Of a stretch of DNA of 64,000 bases, positions 1 to 10,663 are shown piece after piece (positions within the stretch are counted from its first letter, which is position 1; each line of letters starts with the position of its first letter). Made by a program: the position numbers and the translations under genes. The notes below the pieces were generated by a model. The model had not been told where the DNA came from. It did not search any database and worked only from the letters and a program-made list of their open reading frames with translations. Source of the DNA: Metallyticus violacea (lineage: Eukaryota; Arthropoda; Insecta; Mantodea; Metallyticidae); NCBI GenBank assembly GCA_030762175.1, contig CM060831.1:35734501-35798500 (forward strand), given 5' to 3'.

Positions 1-199
1 ATCATTTCACCTATGTTATCGTCAGGGGAAATCGTCTACGGTGCCAAAGTAGTAAAAATATAAAAAACTCCACACAAAAAAACAGCGTATTTTGCTTCGT
101 TTCAAAGGATGTAGTACCGAGTTGTATTTTGGGGCCAACAAATACGCAAGCTGTTATATAAGTTTGTGCAAGAATAAAGAAGACATACATTTTTTGAAA

Positions 200-990
200 A
201 ATAATAGTTTTATTTTCAACGCAAATTTATTTCAAATCTATACATTATTCCAAGTCATCAAGTAAGTTGCAAATGGATATAAAACTTACACAGTTAAGAT
301 TGCTGTTTTCCCCTCAACATAACCTCTTTCTACTTTGAAGCACTTTCACAAGTCCCTGAAATTCAGCTTCATAAAATTCTTTGGACTGCTGTCGGAACCA
401 GGCGGTGACTTCCTTTGTGCAGCTTCATCTTCGGAAAACAGTTCACCCGAAAGATTCTGTTTGAGAGGGCGGAATAAATGCAAGTCGCTTGGAGCTACGT
501 CGGGGCTATACGAGGATACTCGAGAATTCCCCACTTGAAATTCCCCAGCATTTCATTTGTCTTATTGATAGTATGAGGACGCGCGTTATCATGTAAGAGC
601 AACACGCCTTTGATGAAAGATCCTGGTCGCTTCCGTTGAGATTTCCCGAGGATGTTACAGTAGCAGTCGGCATTTACGGCTTGTCCTTAATGCCGGAATG
701 AGGTGAACAGTATGCCTTCGTGATCCCAGAAGACTGTAAGCATCATTTTCCCGGCGGATGGTGTCACTTTAAACTTTTTTTTCGCAGGCGACGCTGTTTC
801 CACTGCACTGCACGTTTTGTCTCGGGCTGATAATGGTGAACCTGACTCATCGCCTGTGAGAATGCGGGTTAGCATATCATGGCCTTAATAGTGGTACAGA
901 TTGAGGTGCTGTATTGCCAGACCCATTTTTTGCATTTTGTATTGTGAGGTCAGCGTGTGCAGCATCCATCCTAAAACTCATGAAGTAGGC
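200..990 (-). pseudogene. mariner transposase remnant (copy 1)
   Basis: Read on the minus strand, this stretch carries landmarks of a mariner (Tc1/mariner, DDD-type) transposase, the enzyme that cuts and pastes the element at TA sites. In order: an ILTGDES block around 840-875 (family form IVTGDETW, the first catalytic Asp), a KKKFKVTPSAGKMMLTVFWD block around 745-785, YSPDVAPSDLHLF around 465-510 (family form YSPDLAPSDYHLF), and a QQSKEFYEAEF-like C-terminal helix near 360-400. The blocks lie in different frames separated by stops, so the gene is dead. The segment that should carry the second Asp (HDNARPH) was not recognised. An N-terminal half could extend up to about 1300, but I could not align it. 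Terminal inverted repeats were not identified. Class assignment is fairly firm; the exact ends are not. Confidence 0.8.
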
Positions 991-3385
991 CATGCCATAG
1001 CAGTGGCTATGGCGTTACCTTCTGTCTGCTCCGATTGTTTTCAATTCATTGCAAATTCGCCAATGGATAATCTCCGTTAGTCTGCCGATGCGTATTCGTC
1101 CTTCAGAGAACTTCGTACATAGGCTTGACGCGACAGAAACATCTCACCGTACAGAGGAAACATTTCTTTGTGAATATTCTTTAATTCCATTATTTTTACA
1201 CATAAATTGCCCAACAAAGGGCTGCTCGAGGGCTGTACAATCTTTCAGAGGCGCCGCCATCTTGCAACTGCAGTTTCGCTATTGTAAACATCGATTGCCT
1301 CGTGTCGAATGCCATCAATTGCTAACGGACTAATGCTACTATCTATTGGCTATAACTTCAGGTTGTGCAAATATATATTACCACACATCAATGTAACTTA
1401 TTTAATTACTTACCCTCATATACTTTGTTTATCCCATCCATTAAATGGGATGTGTTCAGCTCTCCAAATTGCGCATATGTTTCTGCAACTAACTCTTCGT
1501 TTGGCCGAGTATCTTACTTGCTAGCCATTTCTTCATGTTGGGGAACAGGAAGTAGTTCGAAGGGTTCAAATGTGGAGAGTACAGGATATGAACACCACGT
1601 TCTAACCATCTTGGCTAGCAAGGCTCTATCTCCGATGTGGAAACTAGCTACCTAAAGTAATCCCTACTAATAAAATAGTAATCAATCGGCTTTCTTCGCT
1701 ACCGTTAGGGATTTCAGCCGCAGCAAGCCGTCGGTTGGTAACATCAAGTTAGGAATGTCACATGCAGCTCGATTCACTGAATTTGTCCCCCCCCCCTCCC
1801 TCGCTATCAGCTTTTTCAGGACTTGCCTGTCTTGACATTCATCAGAAATGTATCTAATCTCCCCTCCCCTTTCTTGCCTGCTAGCAGATTACAGCCTGAT
1901 CATCTACCTCTGTTCATCCTTAAACCACTCTAAGCAAGTGCGATTCGCCATAATGTTTGTCCAACCTCGCCTTAGTTTCTGTAGATGTAGATGTTCAAAC
2001 AGAAACGCTTTATAAGTAAATGAAATCGGGGTTTCTACCTTTTGAATGCTTGTTTGAAAATTTAAGCAGGAAATTTTCCCTCAATCACAAATAAAGTTTC
2101 GTTACTGTTTATAACCATGTTTATCATCCCTCAACACGTTGTCAAGGTAACGTTGTCAACAATCTACTGCTAGCACCTTTTCAGTTTGCATGGACTTATC
2201 GAAAAGCCTCCTTATGTTTTGGACTTTTCTTCTGATTTCTCTGCCATTAAGTATTTATTGCGCTACTGCCAAATTCTAATGACATGAAATGCAATAGGTG
2301 CACAGGAAGATCACTACACAACTAAAGTAAATTGTGAAACCCACCATTAAATATGTCTATGAACTCCAGCAGATGCCGCTATTCCGTAACAAACAGCAGT
2401 TTAAAAACGCTTCATACAATTAGAGTTTTGATTTTGTTTTTGTTATTATAATGCATAGCCAACATTTTCCAGTATTGCTTGCTAGTTACCAGCTGACAAC
2501 AATGCATGGGGGTTCTGTGCTTGGTCTAAATTTCATATTTGAATCTACGAGTTCGTAAGAAAAAACAAGCCAGTGAGATTAAGGAACGTAGACTTTGGTG
2601 GAAAGTTTTCGGTTGTCTCTGAAGCCAATTCCCAGGGTTACTGCTACGTAATACAAAATTTAAAGCAAGAGAGGGGAACGGCACATCTCCTGAAAGAAAA
2701 GGCCACTGGCGCCTGCGAGGCCATTATCTTCTATGTGCATCGCCTTCCACGGCTGGTCCCGAAACTGCGACAATCTAGCCAAGTAGATTGCTTCCTGGCC
2801 TTAATGTGGTGAAGGGGAAAACTGGCTGATTGACGTTCGAATCCCGTGCAGAGCCTTTGCAATCAGCGATAAGCAAAGTCTGGTCTTTGAGATACGTCTT
2901 ATTTTAAAACGTTTATCATAATTTTTAAAATGTTCTCTCCTGTTCATTCTGTGTAATTTAAACCATTGTCAACACGAACTTTGTAAACCATTTTCTGTTA
3001 AATGTACTCTGTTTCTATGTTTTAAGTACTATGTTCGATAAACACTGTTTTTCTTATCTAGTGAAATCTGCATATGGAGAAAACCACGATATATGTAATT
3101 GCATTCTTTTGCCTGTTTTATAAGCTACCGAAAAAAAGTTTATTAGAAATGTTATGGTTTATAGCAAATAATGCCCGAAATAAACCGGAATAAATAAAAT
3201 AATAACGAATTTAAAATAGTTATTTATAATGAGAGAATTTAACCTGGTTTAAAATTTATTTTTCGCACTGTACTGCGTTAGTTTTTAATTCCGACATGTT
3301 ATCATATTTAAGCTCAAAATTTGGGAACCAGTGGTAACGTAAGAGCCATTACTTTTCCCACTAAGGCGAACCCAAAAACAAACTA
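991..3385. other. No gene recognised; AT-rich DNA
   Basis: Only short open frames (under 100 codons) occur here, none with a recognised domain. The part up to about 1330 may include the 5' half of the mariner copy next to it. A short C-run lies near 1787-1795. A box-B-like motif (GTTCGAATCCC) near 2838-2850 hints at a very old tRNA-derived repeat but has no matching head. Confidence 0.5.
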
Positions 3386-3830
3386 CCGGGGTGGCTCAGG
3401 CGGGAGGTCGTGGCTTCAAATCCCTGGGGGCCGGCAATCCTGATGTTTTTGGGGGAAGGGGCGTTCTTCAGGACACTTGGGCGAATGCTAAATGGATCTT
3501 TACTTTTCACGAATTTTCCGCTCTCCCAATTCATCTCATTTCATTCCTCTGGTTCTGATACAGTTGCAGGATCGAAGTGCCAGGGTAAGATGGGCTGGTG
3601 ACTTGCGTTTTACATAGGTTTCTGGTGTAGAAACGGACCTGCTCAGAGGTTCGAATTTCTAAAGCGAATGCTCCATCGTCGTCGAGAAATCTGTAAAGAG
3701 GTCCTAGTCTACGTTCGCCCACCTACTGCTTGTGGAACCTGGCCGACCGGTGTCTCCCACCTCATCCCTTTCCCAATAATGTTAATGGGGGCATATGCAC
3801 AAACGGACAGCCGTCATCTAAGTATAAGTA
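3386..3830 (+). repeat. tRNA-derived SINE, family D (diverged copy)
   Basis: Starts with an A-box-like GGGGTGGCTCAGGCGGG followed directly by a B-box region (GGCTTCAAATCCC), so the anticodon arm of the tRNA-like head is deleted. The body aligns block by block with the reverse complement of the longer family D copy at 38421-38976: the stretch around 3530-3590 (CATTTCATTCCTCTGGTTC, then TTGCAGGATCGAAGTGCC) matches TTCATTTCGTTGGTTCAGTT and TTGCAGAGTCGAAAGTGC there. Weaker matches continue to about 3830. The 134-codon open frame at 3668-4072 overlaps this repeat and has no recognised domain, so I treat it as chance. Confidence 0.6.
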
Positions 3831-4134
3831 CCCTCCCAAACTCAAATATCAAAGAACGCCTGAAGAAGTTAATAAGAACACCAAAATGCGTTACAAACGT
3901 ACTTCTCTACCTTGCCCAATTCAAAGTTAGAATAGTTAATTTTCCCTTTTGGTGCATTTGGTTAGATGCCACTGGCAAGTCAACGAAAAAAAAAAAAAAA
4001 TTAGACCTGTCATGTGATGCTACTTTGAATTCGCAACTACTAAACACTTCGGTACAGATCATTAAAATTTAAGTATGATGTTAGTGCATGAAGATCACCC
4101 AAAAATAAATTGTTTGCTGTGTTGATCTTATCAT

Positions 4135-4285
4135 CTGTATATATAATCGATGACGCAAGGAAATCGGAGTCCTTGCCGCTTTAAAGTTATCTGGTATTCA
4201 CCTTCTCCCGACAAGGAAAAAAAAAACTTAACCAGACAGCTTGACCTGGCCAGGATTCGAACCCAGGACCTCCGGATAAATGGTT
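4135..4285 (-). repeat. tRNA-derived SINE, family C (5'-truncated)
   Basis: On the minus strand it begins in the B box (GGGTTCGAATCC), continues TGGCCAGGTCAAGCTGTCTG, a T-run, then GAGAAGGTGAATACCAGATA and CTTTAAAGCGGCAAGGACT. The same order of blocks appears in the longer copy at 8572-8945 (GGTCAGGCCAAGCTCTCTGA, GAGAACGTGAATGTCAGATT, CTTTAAGACGCCAAAGGCT). The A box and the start of the tRNA-like head are missing. Confidence 0.75.
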
Positions 4286-4289
4286 GAAA

Positions 4290-5282
4290 AACGCTATAAT
4301 AATTGTTTTTCATTTTCCACGCCACATTTGTGTGAATTTTCCATAATGATTATGATCAAATCTAAACAGAGGAACAGACTAATGCACCTTCAAGATAGTT
4401 TGCCTGTTGGGCTATCAACCATAAGGCTACGTGTTGACAAATCATGTAGAACACAACAAAAACACAGTATAACAATTTATGCACATACAATATATAGGTA
4501 ACTTATCTGTGTCTTTCTCTAACTCCATGCTGCTTGTAGTATCGAGTTTCCAAAAACTCGATTTTAACATAATATTCACTCTACTTTGAGTTTGTAAAAA
4601 ATCAATTTTGCAGCATTACTTAAATCTTACAAAACAAATATTTTAATGCCGTTAATTTATTAACAAATTCTTCTTCGTCTTCTAGCGACATCTGTAACTG
4701 ATTAATTGAAACTTCGTAATTATAATTTTTATATTTTTTATTTTCATTAAACCATGCAGCAATACAGTAAGAGGTGTTACATCGCTTGCATTAAATAAGC
4801 TGCCCAATAAAAGCATCTTACCACTTAAATTGGTACAGGTTTATAATTATGGTAAATGCATACAAACAAGGTAATAATGGAAAAAGCACTTTAATCTTTT
4901 CTTCAAACAGCAGCATAGCAACATAAATGAAATATAACTCAATTAGGATAAGCTTGCATACAAATGTTATCAGGAACGGCTAAACAAATTAACACCATCT
5001 CTTTTCTAATATATATAATTAAGGATTATTTCTTCATAAATAACTTTTGGCCGAGAACAGAGAGAGACACCCAGAGAGAAGATGGAGTGACCTGTGTTAA
5101 CGAAACAGGTAATTTGCCTAATCCGTAAAGTAAAAATGATAATGATGATAATATTAAGCTACCAAAATAGATCGTATACAAATAAATTTCAATTTGTATT
5201 AACATATTGAATATTAATGCAATATTAATTAAATTTATTTAAACTTATTTATTTAAAAATAAAACAATAAAGTCAAGAGGTA
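4290..5282. other. No gene recognised; AT-rich DNA
   Basis: Low-complexity AT-rich sequence without a recognisable coding region, RNA gene or repeat family. Confidence 0.5.
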
Positions 5283-5372
5283 ATGGCACTATCGTATAAG
5301 TGTGGCGAATAATATAAAATATATGTAGACCTTTAGCTCCACTTTGGCGTTACAGCTCTGGCTAATAATATT
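5283..5372 (+). repeat. Unclassified direct repeat, unit 1
   Basis: Shares about 70-90 bp with 6419-6507 in the same orientation: GTGGCGAATAATATAAAATA, then ATGTAGACCTTTAG, then CTTTGGCGTTACAGCT. No tRNA-like head, terminal repeat or coding potential is visible. It may be the conserved end of a larger, decayed element. Confidence 0.65.
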
Positions 5373-6418
5373 TTAACATATTCATCTGTTTCTTTAACGT
5401 TTTTAAAACTTATGCACATCGGCTAACTTCTCTCTATAGGGGACGTTTCAAAATCGGGAGAATGTATAGCTTTATGTAATTTTTTGCTTAATTCACAAAA
5501 TAAAGTAAATTCTTTTATCGTTTTTAGAAGCGAGTCTCATAATAGCCAACGGCAGAAATAATTTTTCAATATCAAAAGATGCAGGACTTCTACTTATTTC
5601 ATCATTAGCTTATTGGCGGCAAAAGTGTATATGGCGTTATTTAGCTTAATCATTTTACAGCTTCCTTAACCTCCTCATTATTATTTTCCCTTTTACGCAG
5701 CTAATAATGCAGAATTAATATTGTAACGTGTAGTTTTGGGTTTATCCCTACGTCCACACTTTAATAGCCGTTGGTTTACTAGTACCGGAGAATTTTCGTA
5801 GAAATTTTCAGCATTCACAATAAATTTCAATTGACTTAAAAGTCAATTTTTAATTATATTCATAGGAGTTAATCTAACCTTCTTCCCTCAGCACTTTTTA
5901 GGGATATAGTTAATTATAACATTTGATTTGCATTCAAAAGTATTGAATAATCAATTATTCTTATAAATAAGAAGCAAAAAGCAGGAAAGTTGTCTCAGTT
6001 TATGGCAACACAATATCATTTCTGTAAATGATCTTTGGTATACCGAGTTTCAGGAGAAAATCGTGTCTTGTCGGGATTTAAAGCCCACGTTTCGCCCAAC
6101 ATGTTGAAAGCTTCCTTTTTCCTTTGGGTCGTCAACACCACTCACAACTTGTTGGGAGAAGCGGCCTTGTCCGGAAGCTTAGGATACCTGTGACGCCGGC
6201 GTGGAAGCCTAATGCACCCATTTATTTTATACTGAATATTTTAAATGAATTGTAATATTGGTATAAGTTTTTTGTAGTCAATCAGTGAAAAAATATTAAT
6301 ATGAATAAAATGATATAAATCAACATATTTTACAATTTATATTATCCATTGGAAATTTTTTACTTTTGTATATATAAAACAAATGATTCAAAAGGTAAGG
6401 AATGTTAAGAAATAAATA
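5373..6418. other. No gene recognised
   Basis: AT-rich spacer between the two direct-repeat units. A slightly GC-richer segment at about 6030-6220 (for example GGGATTTAAAGCCCACG) resembles a decayed repeat but matches nothing else here. Confidence 0.4.
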
Positions 6419-6507
6419 AGTACTACCCCATGTAAATGTGGCGAATTATATAAAATATATGTAGAACTTTAGGGCTAATTTGGCGTTACAGCTTGAAGCA
6501 ATATTAA
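6419..6507 (+). repeat. Unclassified direct repeat, unit 2
   Basis: Partner of 5283-5372 at a period of about 1.14 kb: GTGGCGAATTATATAAAATA, ATGTAGAACTTTAG, ATTTGGCGTTACAGCT. The similarity is clear for about 70 bases and fades outward. Confidence 0.65.
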
Positions 6508-8008
6508 TGAGACGACGTTCCTAATTAAAATATTAGAAATAATTTACATTCAATTACAGATATTATAATTAGTATTACGGTTAGTGTGTACAATTTAAGT
6601 ATATTAATGTTAGTAGAAGTTATTTATGTATTGTATATTTTTGTGTATTTTTTGGGTAATAGAAAAGAAAGTGTGACGACAGACCTTTTAAAATAGATGC
6701 CAGACATTATACTCATAAAGAGGGTGAATGTGTTTTGTATACTGGACAATGAATAGATGCCCAGTCATGCTTTTTGTATGTTTCCTTCGTTAAAAGCTTC
6801 TTTCTTTTTGTTCCGAAAAAGGTTCGCCTCTCTTGAGCTTCTGGTAAATTTCAGCTTTAGTTAGCCTCCAAAAGGCAACCATAGGGGACAGATAGACAAT
6901 AGTGTGAAATTATAAGAGTGCATTAAGCCAGATATCTAGACTTGTGGGAACCAAAGGGAGAAAAATGTAAATCAGAGTCCTATGGAAGGTTCAATCAGGA
7001 ATCTGAGAATACATATGCATGCCCCTCGGCGAATAGGGAAAAATTAAGTGGAATAATTGTCAAAATAGTAGGAGGAGTAGATTTTTAATAAAATATAGGA
7101 TTTTTGAGAGAGGGAAGCAGTGAGCAGTGAGCATGGAATCATCAGGGTGAAGAGAGAGAGTTAAGCCAGTAATTAAGTAAGAATCGAGCGATCTTGGAGA
7201 GTAGATGATTGTGATCAGAGAGAATGAATTTTAACTGTTTAGCATAAAGTTATTTTGAACTGTAGAAAGCGAAAGAAGGGGAATGTTACGATTGACAATT
7301 AGTTCGGTTAGGAGAAGCAATAAATAAATACCGCTCAAAAGAAATTAAAAAGGCGATCCTTTGCATTAAACCAGTGACAAAAGGAAATAAATAGTGTCAT
7401 CTCCGTCTTGAACTTCGCTTATATATTCCATAGTTCCCGACCATCCCCCCGCCACCACTGACCTGAAAAGGTAACAAAATCCCCAGCAAATCTACCGACG
7501 ATAGCCGTGGCATCGCGACGCATCGAGACTGCGGCGGGAGAGAAGAAGAAGAACTCCAATGCTTCTACAAATACTATTAATATGCTAATTAATTAAAACT
7601 CCATCCATTTACTTCTTCCTCCCCCCTATTAAATATCCTTACAATTCAAACGATTATTAAAGTGCTTGTGTAAATCTGAAATGACTATCGCTCCCTTAAG
7701 CCACGTCTAGAGGACCTGTGAGAGAGAATATTGAGGAGACCGAAGAAACATTTGCTACGTAATAAATGTATGTTCAGGAATTTATATAAAAGTCATATGC
7801 AACAAGAACATGTCGCATTTTATTTTCATCAATTATCGGTCGTTGTATTATACCACATTTAAAGTATCTTAAAACAAAACAAATGTAATTAACGTTAACA
7901 GATGCTTCCTCCTGTTTCGCTTTCTTCGTTTTATACATTAAGCAACATTCGCAAACAATGAAACGTTTAAAAATGGAAATGAAATGAAATATTACTCATT
8001 CAACCCTT
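6508..8008. other. No gene recognised; purine-rich stretch
   Basis: Contains a purine-rich, G/A-biased stretch at about 6900-7290 and a GC-richer patch around 7440-7550. No open frame over 60 codons and no identifiable family. I considered a retrotransposon LTR here but found no partner. Confidence 0.4.
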
Positions 8009-8096
8009 ATATATACATATATAAAATGCATATATATGTATGTATATATACATATATACATATATAAAATGCATATATATGTATATATATATACAC
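8009..8096. repeat. AT-palindromic tandem repeat
   Basis: A block of about 31 bases (TATATACATATATAAAATGC, then ATATATATGTA) occurs twice, at about 8010-8040 and 8053-8083, joined by TATGTATATATACA-type sequence. Each block is partly self-complementary, so the region can fold back on itself. Confidence 0.85.
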
Positions 8097-8571
8097 ATTA
8101 GACAGTGAATTCGACAGGCGCAGGCATTTCGTAATTACTGTGTTATTACAACCCGTTTGCGCAGTTTTTCATTATACTGTTTATTGGATTACTTACTGGA
8201 AGTGCTGGAGGGGATTCACAGGGGCTCGCGCGAGCCCTTTGTTAAATATTTATATTAGCTCCGAGCCCTTTGTTAATATACCTCACGAGTAAAAATCAAC
8301 TTTTCTAATTTAAATATTTCCTATTCTACACTCTGTTAAAGTGATTGATTGAAAATGTAGGGAACAATTTAACCCATTTGCACTGATTGTGAAAGACTCT
8401 CTACCCGTATAATTAATGTTGACAACTACTGTTAGGTTTGAACACGCGTAGATGACAGATGTCATTCAGTTGTCAGGATGTAGTGTAGTGTTTTATTGCC
8501 GTTGTTAATACTTGTATTGATTTCTTTCAGTATAGTAATTTAAAATAGTTTATCGAATGCCAGCCCATTGC

Positions 8572-8945
8572 TCTCATGAACTTGCAAAAATTCCTCCCTA
8601 GCATGGTGGTTTTGTAGTGAACTTCTAAGACCGGGGCGCACATAAGGCACCGCTACGCTGTCCCAGTGGAAGGACGGCGAAGGTGATAGAATGTGGTGCA
8701 CCGGGGAGATCTTTAAACCTATGAGTGTCTAAATGCAGTCTGTATGAATGAATGAAATGAATTAATGATGGCTGAAATGAGCTCGTAGCCTTTGGCGTCT
8801 TAAAGCAATCTGACATTCACGTTCTCAAAGTAAATTTGTGGGGGGGAACTTATTCAGAGAGCTTGGCCTGACCGGAAATGCAACACAGAAACTCTGGATT
8901 AACAGTCTACAAGCCCTACCACTAGACTACAGAGGAAGGCATATT
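8572..8945 (-). repeat. tRNA-derived SINE, family C (longest copy)
   Basis: On the minus strand it starts near 8940 with CTGTAGTCTAGTGGTAGGG, a tRNA-like A-box region, and runs through a degenerate B box (TGTTGCATTTCC), then TCAGGCCAAGCTCTCTGA, GAGAACGTGAATGTCAGATT, an internal ATTC repeat near 8744-8765, and ends near 8572. The first half matches the copy at 4135-4285. The last 160 bases match 45631-45765. Together they define a family of about 370 bp. The weak B box suggests an old copy. Confidence 0.7.
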
Positions 8946-9697
8946 TTTTTCTGTAAAGCGTTAATCTGTTAGATGTAATGAAACGTCTGAATTCTGACGC
9001 ATAGACAGGATCAGGTTCGTTAATGCGTTTGTATATTTATTGAGAAAGAGTACAGATAAAACACTAAAGATGGCGGTGAAAATTCAACCGTTACATCAGG
9101 TTCTGAATTAAATGTAAAAATACAACGGAAATCGAGACAATGCACATACGCTGGTTGAAGCAGAAGCAAGTAAGTTAATATCCACTGTGTGATAATAGTG
9201 ATATTCCCAATTGTTGGCTAAATATTATTGTAAAGTAACCATCCCCCCCCCCTGTTCTCTATCTCTCTGCTGGGCACACCAGCCTCCCTCTTGCACTCTT
9301 TTTCTTGCGAGCCCTTTGCCAGTACACCCCCGGTTACTTACACGTGATTTTATTATTTCTTTTGGCTGTTGGATAAGTTATAGTAATTATTGCAGTATCA
9401 CTGTAAGGGGGGTGCAGTTATGAATATTTACTAAATAAACATAACATTGTCTGCTGCACTTCAAACAACTGCAAAGCAACGTAAATACACAAATGAATAT
9501 TTTTTTGCTTATGTTTATTCTTTATTAAGATATGGTATTATACTTTGGAGAAGGTTTATTATGCAAAAGAAAATATTGAGAACAACGTTTAATGCAAATC
9601 ATAGGAACTCTCTTTAAAAATCCTAATTCTCTTATTGCAAAAAATAATTATTACCCCTTTTTTTACAGGCATGGCACTTTGCATTTAAATTTAGCTT
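8946..9697. other. No gene recognised
   Basis: Contains a C-run near 9243-9251 and an unremarkable 70-codon open frame. No domain or repeat family is recognised. Confidence 0.5.
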
Positions 9698-10625
9698 CAT
9701 AACATTTTGTCAGCGTAATGTACAGGTGATGCTAGGTTCCATTGTTGTCACTTTCGGTTCCCGCCCATGAGAGGTGTGTACGTTGAGACATATTCAGTTC
9801 TGTCTACAGTTACCAGCAAAATGCAAGAAACAATATGCTCTAACAGAAGAAAAAATTAACACCGCTGCTGTCATTGTGAGAAATGATGATAGAATAACAT
9901 TAAAAACAATTTAAGATATTCTGAGCATTTCACTGGTAACAGAAAAGTTACATATGAGACCTGTTTGTACATGGTGGGTTCCAAGACTGCTAATTCCCGG
10001 ACAAAAGGACATTTGAGTGCTGATTTACATGCAGTTGAAAATGATGTTACAGGATTATGCGGAGTTTGTTTCAAAGATAAGCAATAATGATGAATTGGCT
10101 ACTTTATTTCGATTCTGAGGGCACACAGCAAATAAATAAATAAATAAAAATAAAAAAAATAAAGTGAATGGGAAGATTATGGTCATCTCAGCATGTCGTA
10201 CGTGCACACCCAACTTTACTGGATAACATTCCAGGGATGTCCTGAAAAGGCCATATCACAAGCAAAAGGCCACATTTTCGTGAAACAAGCTGGATGCTGC
10301 ACCGCGATAATGCACGGCCACAGATTGTAAATTTTGTTACTGAATGAACAATCAATGTGAAGTTTGTCCCTTACCCTCCCTATAGTCCAGATTTAGTATT
10401 GTGTGTCATTTTCCCTAAATTCAAGAAACAACTTCGTGAGAGGCATTTTCCATTATCAGAAGCAGTCATGAAGGCTGGTAGAAACTCTGAAAATAATAAT
10501 CTAATACTTGTTTAAAACTTTAATTTCACAATACTTTAATTTACATGGAACAGGTAAACTGCATTCAACAAAGACCATTAAAATTTTGAGGATCTGCAAA
10601 GGAATGTTATTAAATTTTGTATAAT
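9698..10625 (+). pseudogene. mariner-like transposase remnant (copy 2, shorter)
   Basis: Plus-strand translation shows blocks of a Tc1/mariner transposase: ITEKLHMRPVCTWWVPRLL-like sequence near 9935-9995 (family form MRKLCAKWVPRLLT), HRDNARPQIVNF around 10300-10335 with the second catalytic Asp, and YPPYSPDLVLCVIFPKFKKQ around 10370-10430, whose Asp fits the family's D34D spacing. Stops interrupt it, including one just after FVTE. The N-terminal third is mostly deleted compared with the sister copy at 52003-53040. Both copies share flanking sequence on each side of the coding part (GAGAGGTGTG near 9770; AAAGGAATGTTATTAAA near 10597), so they belong to one family. No intact inverted repeats were found. 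Confidence 0.75.
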
Positions 10626-10626
10626 T

Positions 10627-10629
<3 letters not shown>

Positions 10630-10659
<30 letters not shown>
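10630..10659. repeat. (TA)n microsatellite
   Basis: Uninterrupted TA dinucleotide tract of about 15 units just past the mariner copy. Confidence 0.95.

Positions 10660-10663
<4 letters not shown>

Noticed and set aside
3668..4072. 134-codon plus-strand open frame
   Set aside because: Overlaps the diverged SINE-D body and an A-run; no domain.
6640..7560. Possible LTR of a retrotransposon (TGTTACG-like start near 7285, purine-rich stretch)
   Set aside because: No second copy of the sequence in the window, no primer-binding site recognised and no gag/pol-like reading frame.
8009..8096. CRISPR-like direct repeats
   Set aside because: Two AT-rich units with overlapping self-complementarity and no unique spacers; a simple tandem duplication in a eukaryotic context.
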